Counted from the first letter of the stretch, positions 1 through 8,725 are shown. The stretch: DNA of 51,585 bases from Chlamydiota bacterium (GCA_027451825.1 DAIDHZ010000013.1:1-51585), one strand, 5' to 3'. The notes: a model not told the origin generated them from the sequence alone. Numbers and translations: made by a program.

Positions 1-1
1 T

Positions 2-3000
2 GGCTTTTACGTCGTTCACAGACCTCTTGAATTGTTCCTTTCATTTCTATTGCCAGATGGGTTCTTTAGACGCTTACACAAATATGACGCTAAAGGCAAT
101 CTCATTGAAGAATCGGATCCCATCGGAAGAATTCAAACATTTTCCTACGATGAATGTGGCAATCAAATATATCACCATCATTTTTCAAAAAGAGTTCAAT
201 CCTATTTTACCTATAACGCAGCCAATTTACGCACTAAATCCTACCAAATCGGAGATGACAAGGTAGAACTTGAAGAAACCTATGAATATGACCATAAAAA
301 TCGATTGATTTTCGAACAAAAACCGCTTGGGCAATATGTTCGCTACGAATACGACTCTCAAGGATGTATCCAAAGTAAAAAATATCCGCCGCTCAAAGAT
401 CAAAAGGAAGTTTGCTTTTCCTATACCTATGATTCATTCGGCCGCATTGTCAGCGAAACCGACCCGGAAAATCATGTCACGAAAAGAAAATACAACGCCT
501 ATAACCAACCCATCCAGATCGAATACCCCGATCAATCGCACCGCTATCTCTACGATATCGATGGAAAAATCAAATGCTCTATCGATGCAGAAGGAATCAA
601 AACAACTCTTTCCTATGATGCATTCGGCCGCGTGCTTTCAAAAACGCTATCATGCAATGATAAAGACCTTAGCGCAGAATTGACTGAATATAATTCTTTT
701 CATGAAATTGCAAAAATTGATCCGGAAGGAGGCAAAACAAGCTTTCAATATGACGGAGCAGGAAGGCTCATTTTAAAAACTCTCGACAATGAATCGACAA
801 GCTATGCGTACGACTCTTTAGGTAGACTCTACCTAGAAAGACACGGAGAATGCTCTAAAATCAAAGAATTCAATCTGCTCAATCAAGTTCTTGAAGAAAG
901 AGAAGAAAATCTTCAAGGGAAACCGACGCATCGGGTTCGATACACCTACGATACCTCCGGCAATCTTTCTTCCACCATCCGCCATATCAATGGAAAAGAA
1001 GCCATCGAGACAACCCTCTATGATTCCATTGCGAGGCCGATCCAAACAATCGATGCGGGCGGTTTTTCAACATCGTTTTCTTATGAAACAAATCCAACTC
1101 TCAAAGAAACCATCATCGATCCTTCGGGCCTCATTACAATCAAGCAGTATAATGCGCATCAAAAATTAGAATTCGTTGAAATCAAAAACAAACAAGGATC
1201 TCTTTTAAAAGAAGAACGAAAATACGATAACAAAGGCAATGTCATTGAAGAAAGATCTTCCAATTTTGTTCCAACCCCAAGACTCATTGTCACTCAAAAA
1301 AGTTATGATTACAGAGGGTTATTGACAACACTCATCGAAGCGAAAGGAACAAAAGACGAGCGAATGACAAGCTATCAATATGATGTCAAAGGACGCCTCA
1401 TACAAACGACAAAACCGGACGATCTGATTCTCTTTTATACCTATTCCCCATTTGGAATGACGTCTTTACACTCCTCTGACAGATCCGTTCAATATACTTT
1501 CACATACGATCGTTTAGGAAGACTCCTCTCTTCAACAGATCAAACCTTAAATCAAACAACCAACAAACAATACGATGCTCATGGACGTCTTCTGCAAGAA
1601 AAACTGCCTTCTTTTTCCATAGAATCTACCTATGATCCTACGGGAAGAAGAACGAAAACCATTCTCCCTGATGGATCTTGGATCCAATATCAATATGACG
1701 CATCAAACGTGACTCAAGTAAAACGCTATTCCAATTCAGGCTTAGAATCTTACAGCCATATCTATAGCGCTTACGATCTTAGTGGCAATGTATTGCAAGA
1801 GCAGCTCATTGGGAATTTAGGAACCATTCAACATCACTTCAGCCTCAAACAAGAGCATAATGCCTGCATTTCTCCTTACTTCACTCATGAGATTATCGAG
1901 CGAGACTGTCTTGGAAATGTTTTAAAATCAAAGTTTAATGAATCGATCTCCACCTATACTTACGATGATTTATCTCAAATCAGTTCAGAATCAGGAAACG
2001 CTACCCATCAGTATCTTCATGATGCTCACCACGCTCGCCTACAAAAAGATGATGAAGTCTATGAAAACAACACACTTTTAGAGATCCCATCCCATTTTGG
2101 GTATGATCAAAGAGGCAATCCCACCCGTCAAGAGGATACAACTTTTCAATATGACGCATTGGATCGACTCATCGCCATTGAATCGCCAAACTTAAGAGCC
2201 ACCTATACCTATGACGCAGAAAATAGACGACTTTCCAAAACGATTTTCAAGTTACAAGAAGGATTTTGGAGGCAAACGGAAGTTCGCAGATTTCTCTATA
2301 ACGGACAAAATGAAATTGGATCTCTCGACGAATCCAATCAAATCGTAGAGCTACGCATCTTAGGACCTACTTCTCATGCCGAGATCGGAGCTGCCATTGC
2401 AATCGAGCTTCAAGGGCAAATTTACGCACCTCTTTATGATCTTCAAAAAAATATAGTCGCTCTTGTTTCCTTAGAAACACGTACAACAGATGGTTTTTCC
2501 TACTTTAGCGCTTTTGGAGAGGAAAAAAGATTAAAGCCGACCTCCAATCCATGGCGATTTTCCTCAAAACGACTCGATGAAGAAAGCGGCTTTGTCTACT
2601 TTGGTAGACGCTACTATTGTCCAACCTTAGGCAGATGGCTTACTCGAGATCCTGCCGGCACGATTGACGGAGTGAATCTCTATGCATACGTTAAAAACAA
2701 TCCATTAAGCCATATCGACTTATACGGACTTTACTCAGATGAAATTGCCTCTTCCATCCATTTTGCAGATTATATCCACGGACACAGCTCCAACTGGAAT
2801 TTCAACTCCTCATCCCCTCTCGTGTGTTTAGGGGAACCGGGAGCTGGAACAATCCATTATCATTGCGGCATCAATAATACGTTCAACGATGTTCTTACGG
2901 CCGTTCAACACCAATTTGAAAAGCTTGGGAAAAAGCATACAGTTTGGGGCCACTGGATTCACGATGAAGGCATGACAAAAGGCCTAACCCATGTCGGCTT

Positions 3001-3544
3001 AGAAAAATTTACAGAAAAGAGAAGCGGCGCATTTGAATTCGTAAAAGGGATCTTTACTGGATCCTTCCAACATTGTGCAGCCTCTTATCTAGCAAATTCT
3101 GAGATCGGAAAAGTCATTCGAGAAGAAATCCAATTCTTAAGTAGACTAGCCAATGAAATTATTGATACAAAAAATCCACATTTAAAACAGGTGCATGTTG
3201 CATTTAGTAATGGAGGCTATATATTGAATGAAGCCTTAGGGCGTCTCAGTAGAGAACAGCGCGATACAATCATCCTCATCACTAGCGGCAGCACAAAATG
3301 GGTCGAACCTAAAATGGCACATACAGTATTTAATCTTTGCGGAGATAAAGATGATGCCTCCATTATGTCAAACGGAGGAGAATCTAAATTGGATGCTGCC
3401 ATAAAAAGGAAACTCGTACAACTTGTACCACAAAAAGAAACGCTTCCTTGGATTGATGGACATTACTATCTTCAACCAAATTATCAAGACAAAATCCAAC
3501 AAACCATCGAAAATAAAATTTATGGAATTTATGAAATACATTAA
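2..3544 (+). CDS. Rhs/YD-repeat protein with C-terminal alpha/beta-hydrolase-like domain (5' partial)
   Basis: The frame is open to the window edge, so the N-terminus is missing; the first usable start inside the window is a TTG at 32. Residues below are counted from that TTG. Most of the protein is tandem YD repeats (Y-D-x-x-G-R variants) that build an Rhs cocoon. The conserved Rhs core ends near 2735 with a G-R-R-Y-Y, P-x-L-G-R-W-L-x-R-D-P, Y-x-Y-V-x-N-N-P and D-x-x-G-L series. About 268 residues follow, where Rhs proteins carry a variable toxin tip. This tip has a nucleophile-elbow-like AFSNGG (Ser1059), an acidic cluster CGDKDD (Asp1105-1108) and a late DGHYY (His1144), matching the order of an alpha/beta-hydrolase triad. 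A lipase or esterase activity is inference; the first elbow glycine is Ala. The gene overlaps the downstream lipoprotein gene, suggesting an effector-immunity arrangement. Confidence 0.88.
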   Translation, partial: GFYVVHRPLELFLSFLLPDGFFRRLHKYDAKGNLIEESDPIGRIQTFSYDECGNQIYHHHFSKRVQSYFTYNAANLRTKSYQIGDDKVELEETYEYDHKNRLIFEQKPLGQYVRYEYDSQGCIQSKKYPPLKDQKEVCFSYTYDSFGRIVSETDPENHVTKRKYNAYNQPIQIEYPDQSHRYLYDIDGKIKCSIDAEGIKTTLSYDAFGRVLSKTLSCNDKDLSAELTEYNSFHEIAKIDPEGGKTSFQYDGAGRLILKTLDNESTSYAYDSLGRLYLERHGECSKIKEFNLLNQVLEEREENLQGKPTHRVRYTYDTSGNLSSTIRHINGKEAIETTLYDSIARPIQTIDAGGFSTSFSYETNPTLKETIIDPSGLITIKQYNAHQKLEFVEIKNKQGSLLKEERKYDNKGNVIEERSSNFVPTPRLIVTQKSYDYRGLLTTLIEAKGTKDERMTSYQYDVKGRLIQTTKPDDLILFYTYSPFGMTSLHSSDRSVQYTFTYDRLGRLLSSTDQTLNQTTNKQYDAHGRLLQEKLPSFSIESTYDPTGRRTKTILPDGSWIQYQYDASNVTQVKRYSNSGLESYSHIYSAYDLSGNVLQEQLIGNLGTIQHHFSLKQEHNACISPYFTHEIIERDCLGNVLKSKFNESISTYTYDDLSQISSESGNATHQYLHDAHHARLQKDDEVYENNTLLEIPSHFGYDQRGNPTRQEDTTFQYDALDRLIAIESPNLRATYTYDAENRRLSKTIFKLQEGFWRQTEVRRFLYNGQNEIGSLDESNQIVELRILGPTSHAEIGAAIAIELQGQIYAPLYDLQKNIVALVSLETRTTDGFSYFSAFGEEKRLKPTSNPWRFSSKRLDEESGFVYFGRRYYCPTLGRWLTRDPAGTIDGVNLYAYVKNNPLSHIDLYGLYSDEIASSIHFADYIHGHSSNWNFNSSSPLVCLGEPGAGTIHYHCGINNTFNDVLTAVQHQFEKLGKKHTVWGHWIHDEGMTKGLTHVGLEKFTEKRSGAFEFVKGIFTGSFQHCAASYLANSEIGKVIREEIQFLSRLANEIIDTKNPHLKQVHVAFSNGGYILNEALGRLSREQRDTIILITSGSTKWVEPKMAHTVFNLCGDKDDASIMSNGGESKLDAAIKRKLVQLVPQKETLPWIDGHYYLQPNYQDKIQQTIENKIYGIYEIH

Positions 3545-4118
3545 ACCTCTATTACTTTTTCATTTAATTTTTCTTTTTGGATGCAGTCATAATCACTCTG
3601 AGGGGTATCCTCGCGGAAATCTGATCAAAAGATTTTCTCAGCGATTAGAAGAAAAAACAGGTGCAGTTTTATATTGCTATGCAAGCGGGCCACGTCAAAC
3701 AGAAGACGAGATAAAAAGATACGGGAAAGAATCATATGTTCTCTCTTACTATTTCAAAAAAAAACAAGGCGACCATGTGAGTTTAGATGAAGCAAGATGT
3801 TTACTTGTTTCGATTGTTGAAAGCTTTCTTAAAGAAGTAAATGCCGATAAAACAGTTCATGAAGATTTAAATGTATACCCTCTTACTGCAGACTGGCTTG
3901 ATGTATCTATTTATTTTAAAGATGAAAATATGATTAATCTTGGAGATGGAATTGCATGGTACAGTCTCTGGGATAATAAAATTAAATATAGAACATTTAA
4001 AATTCATGAATATTCACCAACCTACCCAGTCAATGGAGAACATACCGTCATTCATACAGAAACATACGATGAAGCTCTCAAAATCGTTAAAGAACAAAAC
4101 TGCTTAAAAGATTACTAA
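3531..4118 (+). CDS. Putative lipoprotein, tandem paralogue 1 (candidate Rhs immunity protein)
   Basis: 195 residues. The N-terminus has a short basic start, a hydrophobic stretch and a lipobox-like LFGC, so the mature protein should begin at Cys18 with a lipid anchor. The ATG at 3531 lies inside the end of the rhs gene (14-bp overlap); an ATG at 3522 in the same frame is the alternative start. The body contains NLIKRFSQRL, LDEARCLLVSIVESFLKEV and VYPLTADWLDVSIYF segments that recur in the next two genes, defining a three-member paralogous family. No known domain was recognised. Immunity proteins of lipolytic effectors are often periplasmic lipoproteins present in tandem copies, which fits the position, but the role is inferred from context only. 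Confidence 0.75.
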   Translation: MKYIKPLLLFHLIFLFGCSHNHSEGYPRGNLIKRFSQRLEEKTGAVLYCYASGPRQTEDEIKRYGKESYVLSYYFKKKQGDHVSLDEARCLLVSIVESFLKEVNADKTVHEDLNVYPLTADWLDVSIYFKDENMINLGDGIAWYSLWDNKIKYRTFKIHEYSPTYPVNGEHTVIHTETYDEALKIVKEQNCLKDY

Positions 4119-4119
4119 A

Positions 4120-4713
4120 ATGCTAGCGAACTACATTAAAACATTATTACTTTTTCAGCTAATTTTTCTGTACGGATGCAACCAAAATCACACTGAGGGA
4201 TATCCTCGCGGAAATCTAATTAAAAGGTTTTCGCAGCGATTAAAAGAAGAAACAGGTGCAGTTTTATATTGCTATGCAAGCGGTCCTCGTCAAACAGAAG
4301 AGGAAATAAAAAGATACGGCAAAGACGCATATACCATCTCTTATTATTTCAAAAAAAACAAGGCGATCATGTTAGTTTAGATGAAGCAAGATGCTTATTT
4401 GTTTCCATTGTCGAAAGCTTTCTCAAAGAAGTGAATACCGATGAAACAGTACATGAAGATTTAAATGTATATCCTCTCACTGCAGACTGGCTTGATGTAT
4501 CTATTTATTTTAAAAGATGAAAATAAAATTGATCTTGGAGATGGAATTGCAAACTGTAGCCTCTGGGATGGGAAAATTAAATATGAAACATTTAAAATTC
4601 ATGAATATTCACCAACTTACCCAGTCAATGGAGAGCATGCCGTCATTCATAAAGAAACATATGACGACGCTCTAAAAATTGTTAAAAAACAAAATTGCTT
4701 AAAGGATTACTAA
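4120..4713 (+). pseudogene. Lipoprotein tandem paralogue 2, interrupted by two opposite frameshifts
   Basis: This copy begins one base after the stop of copy 1 and is close to it at DNA level. The signal sequence ends in a lipobox-like LYGC. Reading stays in frame to about 4360, where copy 1 has a run of nine A and this copy has eight; the reading frame then ends at a TAG at 4378. The family sequence continues in the next frame until about 4514, where a run of three A in copy 1 is four A here, and this restores the original frame to the stop at 4711-4713. The two one-base changes therefore compensate, leaving about 150 bp out of frame between them. It may be a decayed gene, a sequencing error in A-tracts, or a gene read by slippage. 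Confidence 0.7.
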
Positions 4714-5252
4714 TGAAACACATCCCACTATTTTTCTTTTGTTGCTTATCTTTCATTTACGATTGCAATGCATACTCCCCTAATGACTCTGTCCGCAAGA
4801 TCTCAATTCAAAAATTCTCCGAACGATTAAATCAAGAGACCGGAGCCACCTTACAACATGTGACCACAAGCACTTATAGATCCCAAAAACGGCTCATGAA
4901 CACCTCCAAAGAACCCATTTCTCTTTCTTATTCTTTGAACCTCCAAGGAAACGATGAGATGACGATTGACAAAGCGCGCCACTTATTGGTTTCAATTTGT
5001 GAAAGTCTCGTAAAAGAATTAAATTCAAACGAAAACGTCAAAAAAGATCGCAGTTTATACCCGCTGAATCCTGATTGGGTTGATTTACAAATAGAATTTA
5101 AGCACAACAAAGAACCTAAAAAAAATGAGGTTTCTCATTGCTCTCTCTTAGGAAGTAAAGTCCGTTTTCAAATGAACTCAAATACAACGATGGAATCATA
5201 TGAAGAAGCTCACAAAACAGCTCTATCACAAGGTGCTTTAGAAAATTTTTAA
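4713..5252 (+). CDS. Putative lipoprotein, tandem paralogue 3 (divergent)
   Basis: 179 residues. The ATG overlaps the stop of copy 2 in a TAATG, so the two are translationally coupled. The N-terminus is hydrophobic and ends in FIYDC, a weak lipobox because Asp sits just before the Cys; plain secretion is possible. The family segments are recognisable but diverged: QKFSERLNQETGA, DKARHLLVSICESLVKEL and LYPLNPDWVDLQIEF line up with copies 1 and 2. The C-terminal third is shorter. Divergence of the last copy while the first two stay close suggests an older and a recent duplication. Function unknown; an immunity role is inferred from position behind the Rhs gene. Confidence 0.7.
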   Translation: MKHIPLFFFCCLSFIYDCNAYSPNDSVRKISIQKFSERLNQETGATLQHVTTSTYRSQKRLMNTSKEPISLSYSLNLQGNDEMTIDKARHLLVSICESLVKELNSNENVKKDRSLYPLNPDWVDLQIEFKHNKEPKKNEVSHCSLLGSKVRFQMNSNTTMESYEEAHKTALSQGALENF

Positions 5253-5453
5253 TCAAGTTTATATAAAGCATAAATAAATCCAGCAATCTATAATAAACGA
5301 TCTATTTACAATACCTCCATTTAATTGACTTTTTAATAAAGCATTTATAATTCACACTATTCACTTCACTCTCTTCAAGTCCGCCTAACACCCCTAATTC
5401 GTCAAGAATCTCGAGCTTATTTTTATTGTTGACTCTACCCTTTTTTTTCATCT
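5253..5453. other. Intergenic, AT-rich, no supported gene
   Basis: No convincing coding region or RNA was seen here. A reverse-strand open frame crosses 5302-5499 but has no ribosome-binding site, runs into a mobile element and shows no family features. A T-run near 5441 is not preceded by a clear hairpin. Confidence 0.5.
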
Positions 5454-5463
5454 GTAGAATTTG

Positions 5464-5638
5464 CAGGGCACAAACCATTAAAAGAAATATTTTAACCACA
5501 GAGCACAGAGCTCACAGAGGCCGCGAAGCGCGGCAACTTTTGGAGAGCGCAAAGACTTCTCTCGCCTCTGTGGTGCCTATCTCTGTGGTTCATTTTCTCT
5601 ACGAGGTTCAAAAAAGTCTTTTAATGGTCAGTGCCCTG
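5464..5638. mobile_element. 175-bp miniature inverted-repeat element with 10-bp target duplication
   Basis: The ends are inverted repeats of 22 bp that match at 20 positions; each begins CAGGGCAC and ends CCATTAAAAGA. The element is flanked by a perfect 10-bp direct repeat GTAGAATTTG (5454-5463 and 5639-5648), the signature of transposition. Inside lies a second inverted pair, AACCACAGAG at 5494 and CTCTGTGGTT at 5581, of the CACAGAG type that is dispersed in many bacterial genomes, and a CCGCG-AAG-CGCGG hairpin. It contains no transposase and so would need one supplied in trans. It sits between the lipoprotein cluster and prfC. An open frame at 5426-5749 is a by-product of the element. Confidence 0.8.
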
Positions 5639-5754
5639 GTAGAATTTGTCTTTTTCTTGTCTTTTGCATACTTCTCATGTCAGTATATCAACTATTTATT
5701 TTTTCAATTCGATATACCAAGACTTTTAGGGAAAAATTTGATAGTCTAGGCGTC

Positions 5755-7347
5755 ATGGATTCTGAACTCTCTCAACAAATTGCCAAAAGGCGGACATTTG
5801 CCATTATCAGCCACCCGGATGCAGGGAAGACAACATTAACAGAAAAACTCCTGCTTTATTCTGGGAAAATACGAACCGCCGGCGTTGTTCGCGGACGTAA
5901 AGGAAGGAAATTTGCCACTTCCGATTGGATGGCTTTAGAGCAAGAAAGAGGAATTTCGATCACCGCATCCGCTATGCAATTTGTCTATAAAGACGTTGTG
6001 ATTAACATTCTCGACACCCCCGGCCACGAAGACTTTTCAGAAGACACATACAGAACTCTGACAGCGGCAGATTGTGCAATCATGGTTCTAGATGCTGCAA
6101 AAGGGGTTGAAAAACAGACTCGTAAACTTTTCGAAGTCTGCCAGCTAAAGAAAATTCCGGTTTTAACATTCATCAATAAAATGGACATGCCCGGACGAGA
6201 TCCTCTAGATCTGATGGACGAAGTGGAAAATGTCTTAAATATTCAAGCGTTTGCTTATAACTGGCCTATTGGATCGGGGAAACAGTTTGCCGGAGTGTAT
6301 GATCGAACGAAGGACATCTGTCAATTTTTCACCCGAGCATCCATCGGAGGATCTGAATGCGCTCCAATGGAAGAAAAGAGCTTTCAAGAAGATGAAATCG
6401 CTCGGCTCATTGGCAATGATGATCTCAAAAAACTAAAAAATGAGCTTGATCTTCTGAAAGAAGCCGGAAATCTCTTTAACAAAGAAGACTTTCTTTCAGG
6501 GAAAGTCACTCCTGTCTTTTTTGCATCGGCTCTCTCAAACTATGGAATTGAGCCGTTTTTTGATGCTTTTATCCATCTCGCACCTCCTCCCGGTAAAAGA
6601 CTTGCTGACGGCGATAACAAAGAAGAAATCGTCATCGACCCTCTAGAAACCCCGTTCAGCGCTTATGTATTTAAAATACAATCCAATATGGATCGAAACC
6701 ATCGAGATAGCTTAGCTTTTTTACGCATTTGTTCCGGAGCGTTTGAAAAAGATATGACCGTCAAGCACCATCGACTCAAAAAGACCATTCGTCTTGCAAG
6801 ACCGCAAAGTATGTTTGCCGGAGAAAGAGTCACTTTAAGTGAGGCCGTTGCAGGAGATATCATTGGGGTGATTAACCCAGGCGTGTTCTTCATAGGAGAC
6901 ACTGTCTCCATCACGGGTGGATTTAACTTTAAACCACTCCCCCAATTTCAGCCGGAAATTTTTGCCAGGATCATCTCCAAAGATGTCGGGAAAAGAAAAT
7001 CTTTCGACAAAGGAATCAAGCAACTCGCCGAAGAAGGTGCTATACAAATTCTTCAAACTCAAAATGAGTTTGATCAATGGATCTATGGAGCTGTTGGAAA
7101 ACTCCAATTCGAAGTGATTCAATACCGTCTTAAAGATGAATATCAAACGGATACAGAAATTACATTTTTACCCTATCAATGTAGCGCATGGATCATTGGT
7201 GACATATCCACATATCAAAAGCCGTTCAATTCAATCCTTGTCCAAGATAACACTGGTAAATACATGGGTCTTTTTAACTCACCATGGGAAAAAAATCATG
7301 CGATCCAACAAAATCCAAAACTAGAATTCAAAGATATTAAATACTGA
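5755..7347 (+). CDS. prfC: Peptide chain release factor 3
   Basis: RF3 is the GTPase that removes RF1 and RF2 from the ribosome after termination. The protein has 530 residues, the family's usual size. Translation-factor GTPase motifs are in place: SHPDAGKT (19-26), DTPGHEDF (87-94) and NKMD (141-144), followed by the DATSDWMALE-like switch region variant ATSDWMALEQERGISI typical of RF3 and the EF-G-like domains to the end. The ATG at 5755 was chosen over the upstream in-frame ATG at 5677 because it gives the family N-terminus (MDSELSQQIAKRRTFAIISHP-like) and the upstream part lies partly against the mobile element. It converges on the next gene with only 5 bp between the stops. Confidence 0.95.
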   Translation: MDSELSQQIAKRRTFAIISHPDAGKTTLTEKLLLYSGKIRTAGVVRGRKGRKFATSDWMALEQERGISITASAMQFVYKDVVINILDTPGHEDFSEDTYRTLTAADCAIMVLDAAKGVEKQTRKLFEVCQLKKIPVLTFINKMDMPGRDPLDLMDEVENVLNIQAFAYNWPIGSGKQFAGVYDRTKDICQFFTRASIGGSECAPMEEKSFQEDEIARLIGNDDLKKLKNELDLLKEAGNLFNKEDFLSGKVTPVFFASALSNYGIEPFFDAFIHLAPPPGKRLADGDNKEEIVIDPLETPFSAYVFKIQSNMDRNHRDSLAFLRICSGAFEKDMTVKHHRLKKTIRLARPQSMFAGERVTLSEAVAGDIIGVINPGVFFIGDTVSITGGFNFKPLPQFQPEIFARIISKDVGKRKSFDKGIKQLAEEGAIQILQTQNEFDQWIYGAVGKLQFEVIQYRLKDEYQTDTEITFLPYQCSAWIIGDISTYQKPFNSILVQDNTGKYMGLFNSPWEKNHAIQQNPKLEFKDIKY

Positions 7348-7352
7348 ACATT

Positions 7353-8210
7353 TTATAATGTACATCCAACATTGAAAGATATTAGATATTGATTTCGTTT
7401 TTGATTTCCAAATAAATGCTGCTGCACGACAGAACCAAAACCAAATTGCAAAATCCAGTTTTTCGAAGAAGCCCAAAAAGAAGGAGTGGCATAGATCACA
7501 TTGCCTCCCGAATCAGGATCAGAAATCCCTTTTATTTTATTACGCTCTGAAAACGTCCCATCGAGTTCAATCATCCAAGCAAGGATCCAACCCTTCACAT
7601 TCATGATATTTCGACCAAAACCAAATTGATAAAGATACTGATTGCCGAATCTTGTCCGATCATGAGAAGTAGGAAATTGAGCGCCATATGATGTGAACCA
7701 AAACCATTTTTCCCATGTGCGGTTATAGGTAGCCCCAAGGAAATACGCAAGCGATCCAAATCCTGTCGGAGGAATTTTATGACTGGATCCAGTTGGAAAT
7801 GAAACATTCGCAACAATCGTCACTTGATCGCTAGAACATGAAAAAGCGGATGGTTTTCGTGTGTAAATTGCATATTCAAGTTGTAAAAAGAGATCTTCAA
7901 GTCCGGAAGAATGATTTTGATTGACTTGATAGCTCAGTGCAACAGGAACATTGAAAAAAACAGAAAAATCATCTGTGATCCCATACAAAATTCCTGGGAC
8001 AAGATCTATAAAGTGCTTCTCTTTGCCAATAAAGTCATCTCCAAATAGAAAGAGCTGTAATTGATTGCGATCAATCATGTTTTCTCCAAAGCCAATGAGA
8101 GACCCTGGCTGTTGTGAAGCTGGCAAAGCAAAATTACCTCTGCAAGGATCCTTAGCTTCGCAAAATACAACACTCAAAATAAATATCCAGATAACAGCTC
8201 TCATAGACAT
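7353..8210 (-). CDS. Predicted outer-membrane beta-barrel protein
   Basis: 285 residues with a cleavable-looking signal peptide (RAVIWIFILSVVFCEA) and then alternating aromatic and polar strands rich in Gly, Phe, Tyr and Trp through the C-terminus, which is the pattern of a small porin-like barrel. Segments such as VPGILYGITDDFSVFFNVP and TGFGSLAYFLGATYNRTW resemble barrel families with a transporter or phenol-pathway annotation, but no firm family assignment is possible. The start at 8210 has AAGGAG five bases upstream. A second ATG two codons later is spaced too far from that site. Location would be the outer membrane. Confidence 0.65.
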   Translation of the reverse strand: MSMRAVIWIFILSVVFCEAKDPCRGNFALPASQQPGSLIGFGENMIDRNQLQLFLFGDDFIGKEKHFIDLVPGILYGITDDFSVFFNVPVALSYQVNQNHSSGLEDLFLQLEYAIYTRKPSAFSCSSDQVTIVANVSFPTGSSHKIPPTGFGSLAYFLGATYNRTWEKWFWFTSYGAQFPTSHDRTRFGNQYLYQFGFGRNIMNVKGWILAWMIELDGTFSERNKIKGISDPDSGGNVIYATPSFWASSKNWILQFGFGSVVQQHLFGNQKRNQYLISFNVGCTL

Positions 8211-8390
8211 GCCTTCTCCTTCATCACTTTAACAACTTCGATCCAAAACGTTGAACCAATCGCAACCGACAGCACGATGGCCCATACATTCCAAGAAAGA
8301 AAGTCCCTTATTTGTATCAGCTTTTAATATTCCAAGAAGACTCTCTAGAGGAACACTCCACCAAAAAAGAAGTTTATCCTGTATATTCAT
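8201..8390 (-). pseudogene. Remnant of a P-type cation-transport ATPase (both ends, middle deleted)
   Basis: Reading from an ATG at 8390 gives about 54 codons that begin like the cation-ATPase N-terminal domain (SLLGILKADTNKGLSFLE resembles the family's ...L..L..d...GLS..E pattern) and stop at 8229. In the next frame, from about 8285 to 8201, the translation VWAIVLSVAIGSTFWIEVVK resembles the last membrane helix at the C-terminus of the same ATPases. This reads as a gene whose central portion has been deleted, leaving head joined to tail. The assignment rests on short stretches. It abuts a degenerate mobile element on the upstream side and overlaps the start of the beta-barrel gene. Confidence 0.4.
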
Positions 8391-8393
8391 ATC

Positions 8394-8507
8394 TATACCG
8401 AAATAAACTGGAAAATCAAAAATTTAGCAAGAAGGCTCTTTAAAATTTGCATGTGGAGCGAGCGTTGATGAAAGAGGCAAGGCTTGAGATGAACAATCAA
8501 TTATACC
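8394..8507 (-). mobile_element. Degenerate, shortened copy of the TATACCGAAA element
   Basis: The stretch begins with TATACCGAAA and contains AAAATTTGCAT, GGAGCGAG and GGCAAGGC blocks in the same order as the reverse orientation of the full copy next to it, but is about half its length and lacks a good second terminal repeat. It ends where the neighbouring full copy begins, so the two share or abut a TATACCG boundary. Confidence 0.5.
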
Positions 8508-8713
8508 GAAAAAAATTCAAGAATCGGTTTTGGGCGGTGTCGGCTTTATCTCAAAATTCGGATTCTCACTCGTGCCTTGCCCTTTTGGCAATGGTCACTC
8601 GCTCCGAATGCAAATTTTGAGAAGCCTCCTAGCCCAATGGCGAGAAACTCGCTATTTTAGGCGAAGCAATGCTTCGTCCTCCATTTCCCGATTCTTGAAT
8701 CATTTTCGGTATA
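8502..8713. mobile_element. 212-bp miniature inverted-repeat element, TATACCGAAA family (copy A)
   Basis: Terminal inverted repeats of 26 bp run from TATACCGAAA to TTCAAGAATCGG with two mismatches. The terminal TA on each side may be the duplicated target, which is the habit of IS630/mariner-type transposons. The interior folds on itself: CTCAAAATTCGGA pairs with a TCCGAATGC..TTTTGAG block, and a CGAAGCATTGCTTCG palindrome is present. No transposase is encoded; the 62-codon frame inside is fortuitous. It lies just upstream of the SET gene. Confidence 0.8.
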
Positions 8714-8725
8714 TATGAAAAAAAC

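Noticed and set aside
891..1169. Overlapping frames on both strands inside the rhs gene
   Set aside because: They are shadows of the repetitive coding sequence without start signals.
5302..5499. Reverse-strand frame of 65 codons
   Set aside because: No start signal, no family features, and its beginning lies inside the mobile element.
5426..5749. Open frame of 107 codons upstream of prfC
   Set aside because: It runs through the 175-bp mobile element and its flanks, has no ribosome-binding site and reads TTEHRAHRG-type residues that come from the CACAGAG repeat.
8530..8718. Frame inside the TATACCGAAA copy A
   Set aside because: Also found on the other strand in copy B; it reflects the symmetric repeat, not a gene.
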